Part shown: piece by piece, positions 23,519 through 32,112 of the stretch
Layout: each line of letters begins with the position of its first letter
Numbering within the stretch: the first letter of the stretch is position 1
Assembly: GCA_027306985.1 (NCBI GenBank)
Contig: DAHUXV010000054.1
Location: forward strand, 1 to 36,640
Source of the DNA: Gammaproteobacteria bacterium
GTDB lineage: Bacteria; Pseudomonadota; Gammaproteobacteria; Steroidobacterales; Steroidobacteraceae
Direction of reading: 5' to 3'
Length of the DNA stretch: 36,640 nucleotides
Notes under the pieces: model-generated
Told to the model about the DNA's origin: nothing
The model's input: only the letters and a program-made list of their open reading frames with translations
The model's database searches: none
Made by a program: the position numbers and the translations under genes

Positions 23519-24429
23519 GAACCCTCCGGTGTGGGCGCGGGCGGCCTGCGGCCCCGCCGCGCCGCGTCGATGAAGTTGTGCACCACCGCGGAGCCTTCGT
23601 CCGTGCGGTAGGCGATGCCGAGGAGCGCGTGCAGCGGCTCGCCCTCGAGCGGCAGGTAGGTCACCGCGCCCGCCTGCAGGCAGCGCATGCTATCGGGAAC
23701 GACGGAGATGCCGAGCGATGCCGCGACCAGATTGATGGTCGAGGAGAGCTGCGGCGCGTACTGGCCGACCCTGGGCGTGAACCCCGCCGTCTCGCAGGCG
23801 GCGATCACGGTATCCGCCAGCCCCGGCCGCACCGCGCGCGGGTAGAGGATGAAGGTCTCCGCCGCGAGCGCGCCGAGATCGATCCGCCGCCGGCCGGCGA
23901 GCGGATGCCCGGTCGGGACGGCCGCGACCAGCGGCTCCCGCTCCAGCAGATCCAGCGCCAGCCCGCGCTGCGCCGGCAGCGGCGGGCGCACGAAGGCGGC
24001 ATCGAGCCGCCCCGCTCGCAGCGCCTCGATCAGCTGCGTGGACGGATGCTCCTCGAGAGAGACCTCTACGGCGGGATAGTCCGACCGGAAGCTGCGCAGC
24101 GTGGTGGTGACCAGGGAGTTGAAGGATGCAGACTCCGTGAATCCCACCCGCACCCGCCCCGTGGCACCGGTGGCCGCCCGCCGCGCCGCCTGCATGGCGC
24201 TGCGCGCATCGCCCAGGATTCGGGCCGCCTCCGCGGCGAAGATCCGGCCGGCATCGGTGAGCTCGATGCGGTAGGCGGAGCGGTCGAGGAGGGCGACCCC
24301 GAGCTCCGCCTCCAGCGCCTTCACCTGCTGGGTGAGCGGCGGCTGGGAGATGCCGAGGCGCTCGGCGGCGCGGGTGAAATTGAGCTCCTCCGCCACGGCC
24401 AGAAAGTACCTGAGATGACGCAGCTCCAT
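23515..24429 (-). CDS. LysR-type regulator, divergent from prpC
   Basis: A 304-residue LysR regulator. The helix-turn-helix is in [44 protein letters not shown] (about residues 1-45). The effector domain follows from ~90 ([14 protein letters not shown] to the end), with the TxxSL-type binding region near FTESASF. It reads like the CbnR/CatM/BenM side of the family. The ATG at 24429 starts at the conserved MELRHLRYF and is preferred over an upstream one at 24465, which would cover the operator. It is divergent from prpC with a palindrome between, so it is a good candidate for controlling the methylcitrate operon, in place of the sigma-54 activator PrpR of enterics. It is coupled downstream to the DUF202 gene. 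Confidence 0.9.
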   Translation of the reverse strand: MELRHLRYFLAVAEELNFTRAAERLGISQPPLTQQVKALEAELGVALLDRSAYRIELTDAGRIFAAEAARILGDARSAMQAARRAATGATGRVRVGFTESASFNSLVTTTLRSFRSDYPAVEVSLEEHPSTQLIEALRAGRLDAAFVRPPLPAQRGLALDLLEREPLVAAVPTGHPLAGRRRIDLGALAAETFILYPRAVRPGLADTVIAACETAGFTPRVGQYAPQLSSTINLVAASLGISVVPDSMRCLQAGAVTYLPLEGEPLHALLGIAYRTDEGSAVVHNFIDAARRGRRPPAPTPEGS

Positions 24430-24433
24430 GACG

Positions 24434-24470
24434 ATACTTTTCTCATATGGGGATGCCATATTCAACGTAT
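24434..24470. promoter_or_regulatory. Operator-like palindrome between LysR gene and prpC
   Basis: ATATGG (24445-24450), GGATG, CCATAT (24456-24461) is a perfect 6-bp inverted repeat, framed by ATAC (24434-24437) and GTAT (24467-24470), which add a second outer inverted pair. It lies between the divergent LysR and prpC starts, the usual place for a LysR recognition site, and is AT-rich in an otherwise GC-rich region. Confidence 0.55.
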
Positions 24471-24505
24471 TTTCTTTGCCATCTTGGGCCGTCTAGAGTG
24501 GCGGC

Positions 24506-25669
24506 ATGGCAAATCCCGAGACGTCGGCCACGACGGGGCCGAAACCGAAGAAATCCGTCGCGCTTTCCGGCGTCGTGGCCGGCAACACGGCCCTCTGCAC
24601 GGTCGGCCGCACCGGCAACGATCTGCATTACCGCGGGTACGACATCCTCGAGATCGCCGCGACCTGCGAGTTCGAGGAAATCGCCCACCTCCTCATACAC
24701 GGCAAGCTGCCGACGCGAGCCGAGCTCGCCGCCTACAAGGGCAAGCTCAAGGCGCTGCGCGGGTTGCCGGCCGCGGTGCGCGCGGTGCTGGATGAGCTGC
24801 CCGCGGCCGCGCACCCCATGGACGTGCTGCGCACCGGCGTCTCCGCGCTCGGGTGCGCGCTGCCGGAGAAGGACGACCACACCGCCGCCGGTGCGCGCGA
24901 CATCGCCGACCGGCTGATCGCCTCGCTCGGATCGATGCTGGCCTACTGGTATCACGTGAGCCACAACGGCCATGCGCCCCTCGTCGAGACGGAGGACGAC
25001 TCGATCGGCGGCCACTTCCTCCACCTGCTGCACCGCAGGCCGCCGCCCGCCTCGTGGGTGCGCGCCATGCACACCTCGCTCAACCTGTACGCCGAGCACG
25101 AATTCAACGCCTCGACCTTCGCCGCGCGCGTGATCGCGGGCACCGGGTCCGACATCCACTCCTGCATCGCCGGGGCGATCGGCGCCCTGCGCGGCCCCAA
25201 GCACGGCGGCGCCAACGAGGTGGCGTTCGAGATCCAGAAGCGCTACGGCAGCCCCGACGCCGCGGAGGCCGACATCCGCGCGCGCGTCGCCAACAAGGAG
25301 GTCATCATCGGCTTCGGTCACCCGGTGTACACGGTGTCCGATCCGCGCAACCAGGTGATCAAGGAGGTCGCGCGCGGCCTCACCCGGGAAGCGGGCGACA
25401 CCAAGATGTTCGCCGTTGCCGAGCGCATCGAGTCGGTGATGATGGACGCCAAGAAGATGTTCCCGAACCTCGACTGGTACTCCGCCGTCTCCTACCACAC
25501 GATGGGCGTGCCGACCGAGATGTTCACGCCGCTCTTCGTGATCGCGCGCACCGCCGGCTGGTCCGCGCACGTCATGGAGCAGCGCACGGACGGCAAGATC
25601 ATCCGGCCCGCGGCCCACTACACCGGGCCGGAGCCGCAGCGCTTCGTCGCCCTCGATCAGCGTTCCTGA
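24506..25669 (+). CDS. prpC: 2-methylcitrate synthase
   Basis: A 387-residue citrate-synthase-fold enzyme that joins propionyl-CoA to oxaloacetate to give 2-methylcitrate. Catalytic residues are His233 (KHGGANE), His272 (GFGHPVYT) and Asp323 (NLDWYSA). The forms [21 protein letters not shown] and [20 protein letters not shown] are those of PrpC rather than GltA, as is the short N-terminus ([21 protein letters not shown]). Length agrees with PrpC (about 375-390). No Shine-Dalgarno is visible, and a TAGAGT hexamer (24494-24499) ends 6 bases before the ATG, so a leaderless mRNA is possible. First gene of prpCDB; prpD follows after 16 bases. Confidence 0.94.
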   Translation: MANPETSATTGPKPKKSVALSGVVAGNTALCTVGRTGNDLHYRGYDILEIAATCEFEEIAHLLIHGKLPTRAELAAYKGKLKALRGLPAAVRAVLDELPAAAHPMDVLRTGVSALGCALPEKDDHTAAGARDIADRLIASLGSMLAYWYHVSHNGHAPLVETEDDSIGGHFLHLLHRRPPPASWVRAMHTSLNLYAEHEFNASTFAARVIAGTGSDIHSCIAGAIGALRGPKHGGANEVAFEIQKRYGSPDAAEADIRARVANKEVIIGFGHPVYTVSDPRNQVIKEVARGLTREAGDTKMFAVAERIESVMMDAKKMFPNLDWYSAVSYHTMGVPTEMFTPLFVIARTAGWSAHVMEQRTDGKIIRPAAHYTGPEPQRFVALDQRS

Positions 25670-25685
25670 CCTCGCGCGAGGCTCA

Positions 25686-27137
25686 ATGTCCGCATCCCAC
25701 AGCGCCGCCCGTCCGGCTCCGGACCGGGTCCTGACCGACATCGCCGACTACGTGCTCGGCGCCGACATCCAGAGCGAGCTCGCCTACGAGACGGCGCGCT
25801 ACTGCCTGCTCGACACCCTCGGCTGCGGGCTCGAGGCGCTCGAGTATCCCGCCTGCGCCAAGCTCCTGGGTCCGATCGTGCCGGGCACGGTCGTGCCGAA
25901 CGGCGCCAAGGTGCCGGGCACGCAGTTCCAGCTCGATCCGGTGCAGGCCGCGTTCAACATCGGGGCCATGATCCGCTGGCTCGATTTCAACGACACCTTC
26001 CTCGCGGCCGAATGGGGCCACCCGTCCGACAACCTGGGCGGCATTCTCGCCACCGCCGACTGGCTGTCGCGCCAGGCGGTCGCCGCCGGCAGAAGGCCGC
26101 TCGTCATGCGGGACGTGCTCACCGCCATGATCCGGGCGCACGAGATCCAGGGCGTGATCGCGCTCGAGAACAGCTTCAACCGCGTCGGGCTCGATCACGT
26201 GGTGCTGGTGAAGGTGGCCTCGACCGCGGTGGTCGGGCGCCTCCTCGGCCTCTCGCGCGAGGAGATCATCAACGCGCTGTCGCTCGCCTGGGTCGACGGG
26301 CAGAGCCTGCGCACCTACCGGCACGCGCCCAACACCGGCTCGCGCAAGAGCTGGGCCGCCGGCGATGCGACCAGCCGCGCGGTGCGCCTCGCGCTCATCG
26401 CGAAGACGGGGGAGATGGGCTATCCGTCGGTGCTCAGCGCCGGGACATGGGGCTTCTACGACGTGCTCTTCAAGGGTCAGCCGCTCCAGTTCCAGCGCGG
26501 ATACGGCTCGTACGTCATGGAGAACGTGCTCTTCAAGATCTCCTACCCGGCCGAATTCCATTCGCAGACGGCGGTGGAGGCCTCGATGCAGCTGCACGGC
26601 CGCTTGCGGGAAATGGGCGTGGCCGCCGACGCCATCGATCACATCAGAGTGCGGACGCACGAGGCCTGCATCCGCATCATCGACAAGAAGGGCCCGCTCG
26701 CCAACCCGGCCGACCGCGATCACTGCATCCAGTACATGATGGCGGTGCCGCTCCTCTTCGGCCGCCTCACGGCCGCGGATTACGAGGACGAGGTCGCCCG
26801 CGACCCGCGCATCGATGCCCTGCGCGCCCGGATCGAGTGCGTGGAGGACCCGCAGTTCACCCGCGACTATCTCGATCCGGACAAGCGCTCCATCGCCAAT
26901 GCCGTGACCGTGAAGCTGAAGGACGGCCGCACGCTCGATGAGGTGGTGGTGGAATATCCGATCGGACACCGGCGCCGGCGCGAGGAGGGCATCCCGCTCC
27001 TCATCGAGAAGTTCCGGCGCAACCTCGCGCGGCGCTTCCCGCAGAAGCAGCGGGATGCGATCGCGCAGCTGTCGCTCGAGCGGGCGCGCCTCGAGCAGCT
27101 GCCGGTCCACGAGTATGTCGATCTCTATGTCATCTGA
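25686..27137 (+). CDS. prpD: 2-methylcitrate dehydratase
   Basis: A 483-residue PrpD of the MmgE/PrpD family (E. coli PrpD is 483 residues). It dehydrates 2-methylcitrate to 2-methyl-cis-aconitate. Landmarks are [112 protein letters not shown] and DRDHCIQYM. The next step, hydration to 2-methylisocitrate, needs an aconitase (AcnB in enterics) encoded elsewhere; acnD and prpF are not present. GAGG lies before the ATG, and the gene is 15-16 bases from both neighbours in the operon. Confidence 0.96.
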   Translation: MSASHSAARPAPDRVLTDIADYVLGADIQSELAYETARYCLLDTLGCGLEALEYPACAKLLGPIVPGTVVPNGAKVPGTQFQLDPVQAAFNIGAMIRWLDFNDTFLAAEWGHPSDNLGGILATADWLSRQAVAAGRRPLVMRDVLTAMIRAHEIQGVIALENSFNRVGLDHVVLVKVASTAVVGRLLGLSREEIINALSLAWVDGQSLRTYRHAPNTGSRKSWAAGDATSRAVRLALIAKTGEMGYPSVLSAGTWGFYDVLFKGQPLQFQRGYGSYVMENVLFKISYPAEFHSQTAVEASMQLHGRLREMGVAADAIDHIRVRTHEACIRIIDKKGPLANPADRDHCIQYMMAVPLLFGRLTAADYEDEVARDPRIDALRARIECVEDPQFTRDYLDPDKRSIANAVTVKLKDGRTLDEVVVEYPIGHRRRREEGIPLLIEKFRRNLARRFPQKQRDAIAQLSLERARLEQLPVHEYVDLYVI

Positions 27138-27152
27138 CCTGCGGGCGCGGTC

Positions 27153-28064
27153 ATGAGCATCTATCTCATCGGAGAGAGCCTGCCGAGGCAGCCCGCGGGC
27201 GAGCGCTTCGCGAAGCTCATCCGCCGCGGCGGCATCCTGCGGATGCCCGGCGCGTACAACGGGCTCGCGGCCCTGCAGGCGAGGCGCCAGGGATTCGAGG
27301 CGCTGTATCTCTCCGGCGCCGCGGTCAGCGCTTCCATGGGGCTGCCCGACCTCGGGATCATCACGGTCGAGGACGTCTGCTTCTTCATCCGTCAGGTGAG
27401 CCGCGCCTCGGCGCTGCCGGTGCTGGTGGACGGTGACACCGGCTACGGGGAGGCGCTCAATGTCATGCACATGGTGCGCGCATTCGAGGATGCCGGCGCC
27501 GCCGCGGTGCACATCGAGGATCAGCTGCTGCCGAAGAAGTGCGGGCACCTCAACGACAAGCGGCTCGCGGCGCCCGAGGACATGGCGGCGAAGATCGCGG
27601 CCGCCGCGCGCGCGCGCCGCCACCTGTACGTCATCGCACGCACCGACGCCGCCGCGAGCGAAGGGCTCGATGGCGCCGTGGCACGCGCCAGGCGCTACCT
27701 CGAGGCCGGGGCCGATGCGATCTTTCCGGAAGCGCTGACCACCGCGGAGATGTTCCGCGAGTTCGCGCGCCGGGTGGACGCGCCGCTCCTCGCCAACATG
27801 ACGGAGTTCGGGCGCACGCCGTACTTCACCGCGGCGGAGTTCGAGGCCATGGGCTACCGGATGGTGATCTGGCCGGTGAGCGCGCTGCGGATGGCGGCGA
27901 AGGCCCAGGAGCAGCTCTATGCCACCATCCGCCGCGAGGACGGGCCCCGCAGCCTCATCGGGCAGATGCAGACCCGACAGGAGCTCTACGAGACGATCTC
28001 CTACTCGGATTACGAGGCGCTCGACGCCTCCATCGTGAAGACTTTCCTGGGACCCGCTTCCTAG
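27153..28064 (+). CDS. prpB: 2-methylisocitrate lyase
   Basis: A 303-residue lyase of the isocitrate lyase superfamily (E. coli PrpB is 296). It splits 2-methylisocitrate to pyruvate and succinate, ending the methylcitrate cycle. The catalytic loop is KKCGHLNDK with Cys130. Mg-binding text VLVDGDTGYG and AVHIEDQ, plus ARTDAAA, NMTEFGRTPYFT and the C-terminal YYETISYxxYE-like ELYETISYSDYEALD are all present. It is the last gene of prpCDB. A hairpin at 28069-28095 follows the stop. It is distinct from the longer AceA at 10225. Confidence 0.95.
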   Translation: MSIYLIGESLPRQPAGERFAKLIRRGGILRMPGAYNGLAALQARRQGFEALYLSGAAVSASMGLPDLGIITVEDVCFFIRQVSRASALPVLVDGDTGYGEALNVMHMVRAFEDAGAAAVHIEDQLLPKKCGHLNDKRLAAPEDMAAKIAAAARARRHLYVIARTDAAASEGLDGAVARARRYLEAGADAIFPEALTTAEMFREFARRVDAPLLANMTEFGRTPYFTAAEFEAMGYRMVIWPVSALRMAAKAQEQLYATIRREDGPRSLIGQMQTRQELYETISYSDYEALDASIVKTFLGPAS

Positions 28065-28068
28065 CGTT

Positions 28069-28095
28069 GGCGGGCCTCAGGGGGCGAGGTCCGCC
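28069..28095 (+). terminator. Hairpin after prpB
   Basis: GGCGGGCCTC (28069-28078) pairs with GAGGTCCGCC (28086-28095), 10 pairs including one G-T, with a 7-base loop, starting 4 bases after the prpB stop. There is no T run. Probable end of the prpCDB transcript. Confidence 0.5.
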
Positions 28096-28109
28096 GGGTG
28101 AGCCAGAGC

Positions 28110-28208
28110 CTACTTCTTCGCCGACGCGAAGTCGCCGAGCAGAACTTCGGCCGAGAAGCCGAAAAGCAACACGGCCGTCACGATCATCTGGGCTACTACG
28201 AATTCCAC
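28110..28208 (-). CDS. Small single-span membrane protein, 32 residues
   Basis: A 33-codon frame starting GTG at 28208 and ending TAG at 28110. The product begins MEFVVAQMIVTAVLLFG, continues FSAEVLLGDF and ends ASAKK: one hydrophobic segment (about residues 3-20) followed by a short mixed tail with two Lys, a common layout for tiny membrane proteins. A nearly perfect Shine-Dalgarno, AAAGGAGGTG (28223-28214), lies about 6-7 bases before the GTG and is the best in the window. An earlier GTG at 28212 is in another frame and stops after six codons. It is convergent with prpB. I do not recognise the family. It may be missed by gene callers because of length. Confidence 0.5.
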   Translation of the reverse strand: MEFVVAQMIVTAVLLFGFSAEVLLGDFASAKK

Positions 28209-28412
28209 GCACTCACCTCCTTTCAATCCTGACGCGTACTCTAGGGAAGTGCGTCCGGAACTGAAATTCCCTGTGCGAGGGCCGCCGGAATACTCCTTTA
28301 GGGATACCGCGCGCTATTTCGGTCCGCCGCAGGCGTGTCGCGGGCGGGCGAGAGCGCGGTACGGCCGGCCCGGGCCGTCAAGGGGGTGAGGGGCCGTCCC
28401 TGGCCTCATGCC

Positions 28413-28859
28413 TCAGCGAGCCGGACGTGCCGCCTCGCGGAGGCTGACGGGCGTGCGCTGGGCGTCGGGCAGGGAGCACTGCGCCGGGCCGGCGTCTCTG
28501 CCGCCGCCTGTCGCATGGAACGCCCGGACCTGCCGGGTGAAGCAGCTCACGACCGAGGCGAGGCGCACCAGGGCGGCGCTGCCCAGGTCGAGATATTCGC
28601 CCCGCAGGCGCTGCGCATCGCCGCCGGCGGACCGCCCGGCGTGCGCCTGCGCGGAATCGAGGCAGGACGCGTAGGCCGCCACCTGCGCGCTGTACTCGCT
28701 CAGGTTGTCCTTCGCCGCGCTCATCTCGTCCCGGCTCGCATGCGCGCCGTCCGGTATGGCGAATCCCGGCCGCGGGGCGGGCCCGCAATCGGCATGGGCA
28801 ACGGGAAGCGCGCCGGCGCAGAGCAGAAGTCCGGCCGCGATGATGGAGGTTCTGGTCAT
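28413..28859 (-). CDS. Small exported protein of unknown function
   Basis: A 148-residue protein with a signal peptide (residues 1-23, MTRTSIIAAGLLLCAGALPVAHA). The mature part begins DCGPAPRPGFAIPDGAHASRDEMSAAKDNLSEYSAQVAAYASCLDSA. A PxxPxxPDG-A...EM...Y...Y..C pattern like this is seen in small periplasmic proteins of several proteobacteria with no known role. Two Cys pairs (near residues 25 and 67, and near 106 and 128) could form disulfides. The Arg/Ala-rich C-terminal tail is unlikely to be structured. GGGGA lies about 11 bases before the ATG. Between this gene and the small ORF at 28208 there are 204 bases without a recognised feature. Confidence 0.6.
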   Translation of the reverse strand: MTRTSIIAAGLLLCAGALPVAHADCGPAPRPGFAIPDGAHASRDEMSAAKDNLSEYSAQVAAYASCLDSAQAHAGRSAGGDAQRLRGEYLDLGSAALVRLASVVSCFTRQVRAFHATGGGRDAGPAQCSLPDAQRTPVSLREAARPAR

Positions 28860-29408
28860 CGGATGTAATCCCCGGTGTTGGTGTTATTTCAACGAGCGCG
28901 CGCGGCGCAGCCGGCGACGCTTGGTTCTTCTGGAGTCTTCACCGCGCTGCCCGGCAGGCAGGCGGTCCCTTCGAGCCGGACTGTAGCACGCGCGGCCCCC
29001 AGCGGCGACCCGGCGACCCGGCGGCCGGGGCCGGATTATGTCACGGCCGGCCGCAGTGCCGGAGTATGCGCGCAGGGTTGGCGATGCATTCGATCGCCGG
29101 TCTTTGCTGACATTCGCGGCGGCCGCGGCGCTGCTGACATCACGCCGGGCTCGACACCGCGCTCGATCGCCGCCATGGGCCCGCTCACGCGCTGGCCGCG
29201 GTGTGCGCCGGTGGTGCGCGCGCTGGATCGCGCCACGGGCGCGGCGGTCATCGCCTTCGGCGCGAGGCTCGCGCTCGAATCCGCAGGGCGGCAGCCCGCT
29301 CAAAATTGGGACAGGTTCGTGCCGCCCGGCGAACGCTTCGGCCGGCCGCGGGCAGCCCTGGGTACGCCCCCGGCCGGCCGCAGCGAGGCCGCGGAGTAGA
29401 CTCCCCGC
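28860..29408. other. Gene-free stretch upstream of the OFA-type transporter
   Basis: About 550 bases with no convincing gene. Open frames here are Arg/Ala-rich shadows. An 8-base direct repeat GCTGACAT occurs at about 29106 and 29131. A TAGACT hexamer (29397-29402) lies 6 bases before the transporter ATG and may be its -10. A non-coding RNA cannot be excluded. Confidence 0.4.
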
Positions 29409-30788
29409 ATGCGCCCGCTCTCATTCCTCGACCGGGAGCGCACGGTGGCCGGTCCCGGCTTCAGCCGCTGGATGGTGCCGCCGGCCGCCCTCTGCATTCA
29501 CCTCTGCATCGGACAGGTGTATGCATTCAGCGTATTCAACCTGCCGATGACGCGGCTCATCGGCATCACAGCCGCCGCGCCGGGTGACTGGCGGCTCACC
29601 GAGCTCGGTTGGATCTTCACGCTGGCGATCTTCTTCCTCGGCGTATCGGCGGCCGTCCTCGGCCGCTGGGTGGAGGAGGGCGGTCCGCGCCGCGCCATGT
29701 TCGCGGCGGCGCTGTGCTTCGGCGGCGGATTTCTGGTCGCCGCAGCCGGGGTCCGCCTGCACGACATCTGGATCATCTATCTCGGCTACGGCGTCCTCGG
29801 CGGCATCGGGCTCGGCCTCGGATACATCTCTCCCGTCTCGACACTCATCAAATGGTTCCCCGACCGGCCGGGCATGGCGACCGGCATGGCCATCATGGGC
29901 TTCGGCGGCGGCGCGCTGATCGCATCGCCCCTGTCGGTCTGGCTGATGGCGCGGTTCTCGACGCCGGCGCACCTCGGAGTCGCCGCGACCTTCATCGTGC
30001 TCGGAGCCGGCTACTTCGTCTTCATGATGGTGGGCGCGGCCATCGTGCGCATCCCGGCGCCCGGGTGGCGGCCCGCGGGCTGGAGCCCGCCGGCGCGGCA
30101 GCCGAGGCTCGTGACCGGGGCGAACGTGTACGTCTACCGGGCGCTCAAGACGCCGCAGTTCTGGCTCATCTGGTGGGTGCTGTGCCTGAACGTCACCGCC
30201 GGAATCGGCGTGCTCGGACAGGCATCGGCCATGAGCCAGGAGATGTTCCCGGGCAAGGTGAGCGCGGTGGCCGCCGCGGGCTTCGTCGGCCTCATGAGCC
30301 TCTTCAACATGGCGGGCCGGTTCCTGTGGGCATCGGCTTCCGACCTGATCGGGCGCAAGAACACCTATTTCTGCTTCTTCATTCTCGGCATCGTCCTTTA
30401 CGCGCTGGTGCCGACGACGGGCCGCCTCGGCAGCGTCGGCCTGTTCGTGCTCTGCTTCGTCATCATCATCAGCATGTACGGCGGCGGGTTCTCCACCGTG
30501 CCGGCTTATCTCAAGGATATGTTCGGCACGCGCTACGTCGGCGCCATTCACGGGATGCTGATCACGGCGTGGTCCGCCGCCGGGGTGTTCGGCCCGGTGC
30601 TGGTCAACTATCTGCGCGCGTACGAGATCGCCCGCGGGGTGCCGAAGGCGGACGCCTACAACCTGACCATGTATCTGATGGCGGGCCTGCTGGTCGTCGG
30701 CTTCTTCTGCAACCTTCTCATCGGGGCCGTCCACGAGCGGCATCACATGCCGGCGGTGCAGGACGACGCGACCCTCCTGGTGCAATAG
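29409..30788 (+). CDS. MFS transporter, oxalate/formate antiporter (OFA) family
   Basis: A 459-residue MFS protein with about 12 spans. OFA-type text: WMVPPAALCIHLCIGQVYAFSVFNLPMTRLIG, LTELGWIFTLAIFFLGVSAAVLGRWVE, YGVLGGIGLGLGYISPVSTLIKWFPDRPGMATGMAIMGFGGGA, ALKTPQFWLIWWVLCLNVTAGIGVLGQASAM, YGGGFSTVPAYLKDMFGTRYVGAIHG. Members carry oxalate, formate or other small carboxylates; the substrate is not fixed. The location next to propionate and glyoxylate genes makes a short organic acid plausible, as inference. The product is followed after 12 bases by a 41-codon gene that matches the small partner often found after this transporter class. No Shine-Dalgarno is visible; a TAGACT hexamer lies 6 bases upstream of the ATG. 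Confidence 0.88.
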   Translation: MRPLSFLDRERTVAGPGFSRWMVPPAALCIHLCIGQVYAFSVFNLPMTRLIGITAAAPGDWRLTELGWIFTLAIFFLGVSAAVLGRWVEEGGPRRAMFAAALCFGGGFLVAAAGVRLHDIWIIYLGYGVLGGIGLGLGYISPVSTLIKWFPDRPGMATGMAIMGFGGGALIASPLSVWLMARFSTPAHLGVAATFIVLGAGYFVFMMVGAAIVRIPAPGWRPAGWSPPARQPRLVTGANVYVYRALKTPQFWLIWWVLCLNVTAGIGVLGQASAMSQEMFPGKVSAVAAAGFVGLMSLFNMAGRFLWASASDLIGRKNTYFCFFILGIVLYALVPTTGRLGSVGLFVLCFVIIISMYGGGFSTVPAYLKDMFGTRYVGAIHGMLITAWSAAGVFGPVLVNYLRAYEIARGVPKADAYNLTMYLMAGLLVVGFFCNLLIGAVHERHHMPAVQDDATLLVQ

Positions 30789-30800
30789 CCTGTGGCAGCC

Positions 30801-30926
30801 ATGTCGACCCGGATCCCGAGCGGTACGCGTACTCTCCACCTGATACTGGCCTGGAGCTTCGTTGGCATACCGCTCCTCTGGGGCGTGCTGCAGACGCTGC
30901 GCAATGCGATGAAGCTCTTCCACTGA
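30801..30926 (+). CDS. MFS transporter small subunit-like protein, 41 residues
   Basis: A 41-residue protein that begins MSTRIPSGTRTLHLILAW, continues SFVGIPLLWGVLQTL and ends RNAMKLFH. It has one hydrophobic span with a conserved-looking AWxxVGxPLxWGV centre and a basic amphipathic end. This is the form of the small ORF often found directly after OFA-type MFS genes and annotated as MFS transporter small subunit. It starts 12 bases after the transporter stop, so the two are coupled. An in-frame GTG at 30792 would add three residues. Its role is unknown; it may help to fold or regulate the transporter. Confidence 0.7.
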   Translation: MSTRIPSGTRTLHLILAWSFVGIPLLWGVLQTLRNAMKLFH

Positions 30927-31078
30927 GGCTTTAGGGCCCGGGGTGCGCCGGTCGGGGCGCTGCAAGCGCTGACCGGTGGCGGCCGCCCGCGCCAGCCGAT
31001 ACCGGCCCGGACGGCGCGGTCCAAGGCCACCGAGCGCCAGGGGCCGAACGCGGCCCGTGGCGCCCGGCGGGGCCGGCC

Positions 31079-31501
31079 TCAGGAGCCCTGCACTTCGATC
31101 TTGCGCGGGCGCAGCTCCGCGCGCTTCGGGATGCGCACGGTCAAGACTCCGTCCTTCAGGCTAGCCTCGATCTTGCCGGTCTCGAGCTCGCCGCTGAGTG
31201 AGAAGCTGCGGCGGTACAGGCTCGAGCGGACATCGGCATAGAGGGCCTCCGCCTTCTGCGCCAGCTCGAGCTGCAGCTGGCCCTCGACGATCAGATTGTT
31301 GCCGTCGACGCGCAGGCTCAGGCGCTCCTTCGACACGCCGGGCATGTCGGCGCAGAGCGTGATGCCGTCCTTGTCCTCCCAGATGTCCACCGGAGGGCGG
31401 ATCGGCGCCTCGGTGGCCTGGGTGCGCTGCGCGGCGGGTCCGGATGCCTGCTGGGCCGCGGCGCCGGAACCGCGCCGGGTGACTTCGCTGTTGGTAGCCA
31501 T
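31079..31501 (-). CDS. Hsp20/alpha-crystallin small heat-shock protein (second of pair)
   Basis: A 140-residue Hsp20. An Ala/Gln/Pro-rich N-terminus (residues 1-35) precedes the alpha-crystallin domain (PVDIWEDKDGITLCADMPGVSKERLSLRVDGNNLIVEG, to LSGELETGKIEASLKDGVLTVRIPKRAELRPRKIEVQ). The A-x-x-x-n-G-V-L-T motif near the end (ASLKDGVLTVRIPK) is the class signature. It is an ATP-independent holdase. The start ATG at 31501 follows 20 bases after the stop of the other Hsp20. The two proteins differ a lot and may form mixed oligomers, as IbpA and IbpB do. Confidence 0.92.
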   Translation of the reverse strand: MATNSEVTRRGSGAAAQQASGPAAQRTQATEAPIRPPVDIWEDKDGITLCADMPGVSKERLSLRVDGNNLIVEGQLQLELAQKAEALYADVRSSLYRRSFSLSGELETGKIEASLKDGVLTVRIPKRAELRPRKIEVQGS

Positions 31502-31521
31502 GTGAGCGACCTCCGCTTCGT

Positions 31522-31965
31522 TCAATGGATCTCGATCTGGCGCGGCCGCGCCGACTCGCGCCGCTGCACGCCGATCTGCACGATGCCGTCGACATACTTC
31601 GCCTGCACCCGCTCCGGGTCGACCTCCTCGGGCAGGCTGATGACCCGGCGGAACTCGCCGCCGAAGCGCTCCTGGCGGTAGTAGTCGGCCTCCTCCCCGG
31701 CCTTGAGCTCCCGCTTGCCCGAGATCGTGAGCAGGTTCTGTTGCATGGAGATCTCGAGGCTCTTGGGATCGATCCCGGGGGCGAACAGGTAAACGTCCAC
31801 CCGCTCCGGCGTCTGGCCGACATTCACCGCCGGGAAGCTGCCCCGGGGCACGGACCGGATCCCCAAGGGGGAGCTCCAGCTGCCGAAAAGCTCGTCGACT
31901 TCCTGCTGCAGCCGCCAAAGCTCGTCGAAGGCCGAGCTCGGCATATTCGAGGGAATACCGAACAT
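31522..31965 (-). CDS. Hsp20/alpha-crystallin small heat-shock protein (first of pair)
   Basis: A 147-residue Hsp20. The N-terminal arm has AFDELWRLQQEVDELFGSW (a common Hsp20 form), then the alpha-crystallin domain from PAVNVGQTPERVDVYLFAPGIDPKSLEISMQQNLLTISGKREL to SLPEEVDPERVQAKYVDGIVQIGVQRRESARPRQIEI. The conserved signature here is AKYVDGIVQIGV. A strong AGGAGGT lies about 8 bases before the ATG. It is the first gene of a two-gene heat-shock operon, and a sequence like a sigma-32 promoter is at 32012-32038. Confidence 0.93.
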   Translation of the reverse strand: MFGIPSNMPSSAFDELWRLQQEVDELFGSWSSPLGIRSVPRGSFPAVNVGQTPERVDVYLFAPGIDPKSLEISMQQNLLTISGKRELKAGEEADYYRQERFGGEFRRVISLPEEVDPERVQAKYVDGIVQIGVQRRESARPRQIEIH

Positions 31966-32011
31966 ATCAGCACCTCCTATCGGTTAAATGCGCCGCTTGG
32001 ACGGCCTGAAA

Positions 32012-32038
32012 CCTCAGGGCGGGCGCAGGAAATTCAAG
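32012..32038 (-). promoter_or_regulatory. Possible sigma-32 promoter of the Hsp20 pair
   Basis: On the minus strand CTTGAA (32038-32033) matches the heat-shock -35 exactly. After 13 bases comes CCCTGAGG (32019-32012), a partial match to the CCCCATNT -10. It lies 47 bases upstream of the first Hsp20 ATG. Confidence 0.35.
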
Positions 32039-32112
32039 AGCTGCGCGGAATGAGCGGCCGCAACGGCAGCGGTCCGGTCTCGGCTCGCCGGCAGCCGTCT
32101 CACCCCGGCGAG

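Noticed and set aside
29038-29550. Open frames upstream of and overlapping the OFA transporter start
   Set aside because: They are Arg/Ala-rich and run into the transporter in another frame.
30073-30096. GCGGGCTGGAGCCCGC hairpin inside the OFA transporter, like the dispersed palindrome
   Set aside because: It encodes the loop text RPAGWSPPA, which fits the loop sequence of this transporter family, so it is more likely coding sequence than an inserted repeat.
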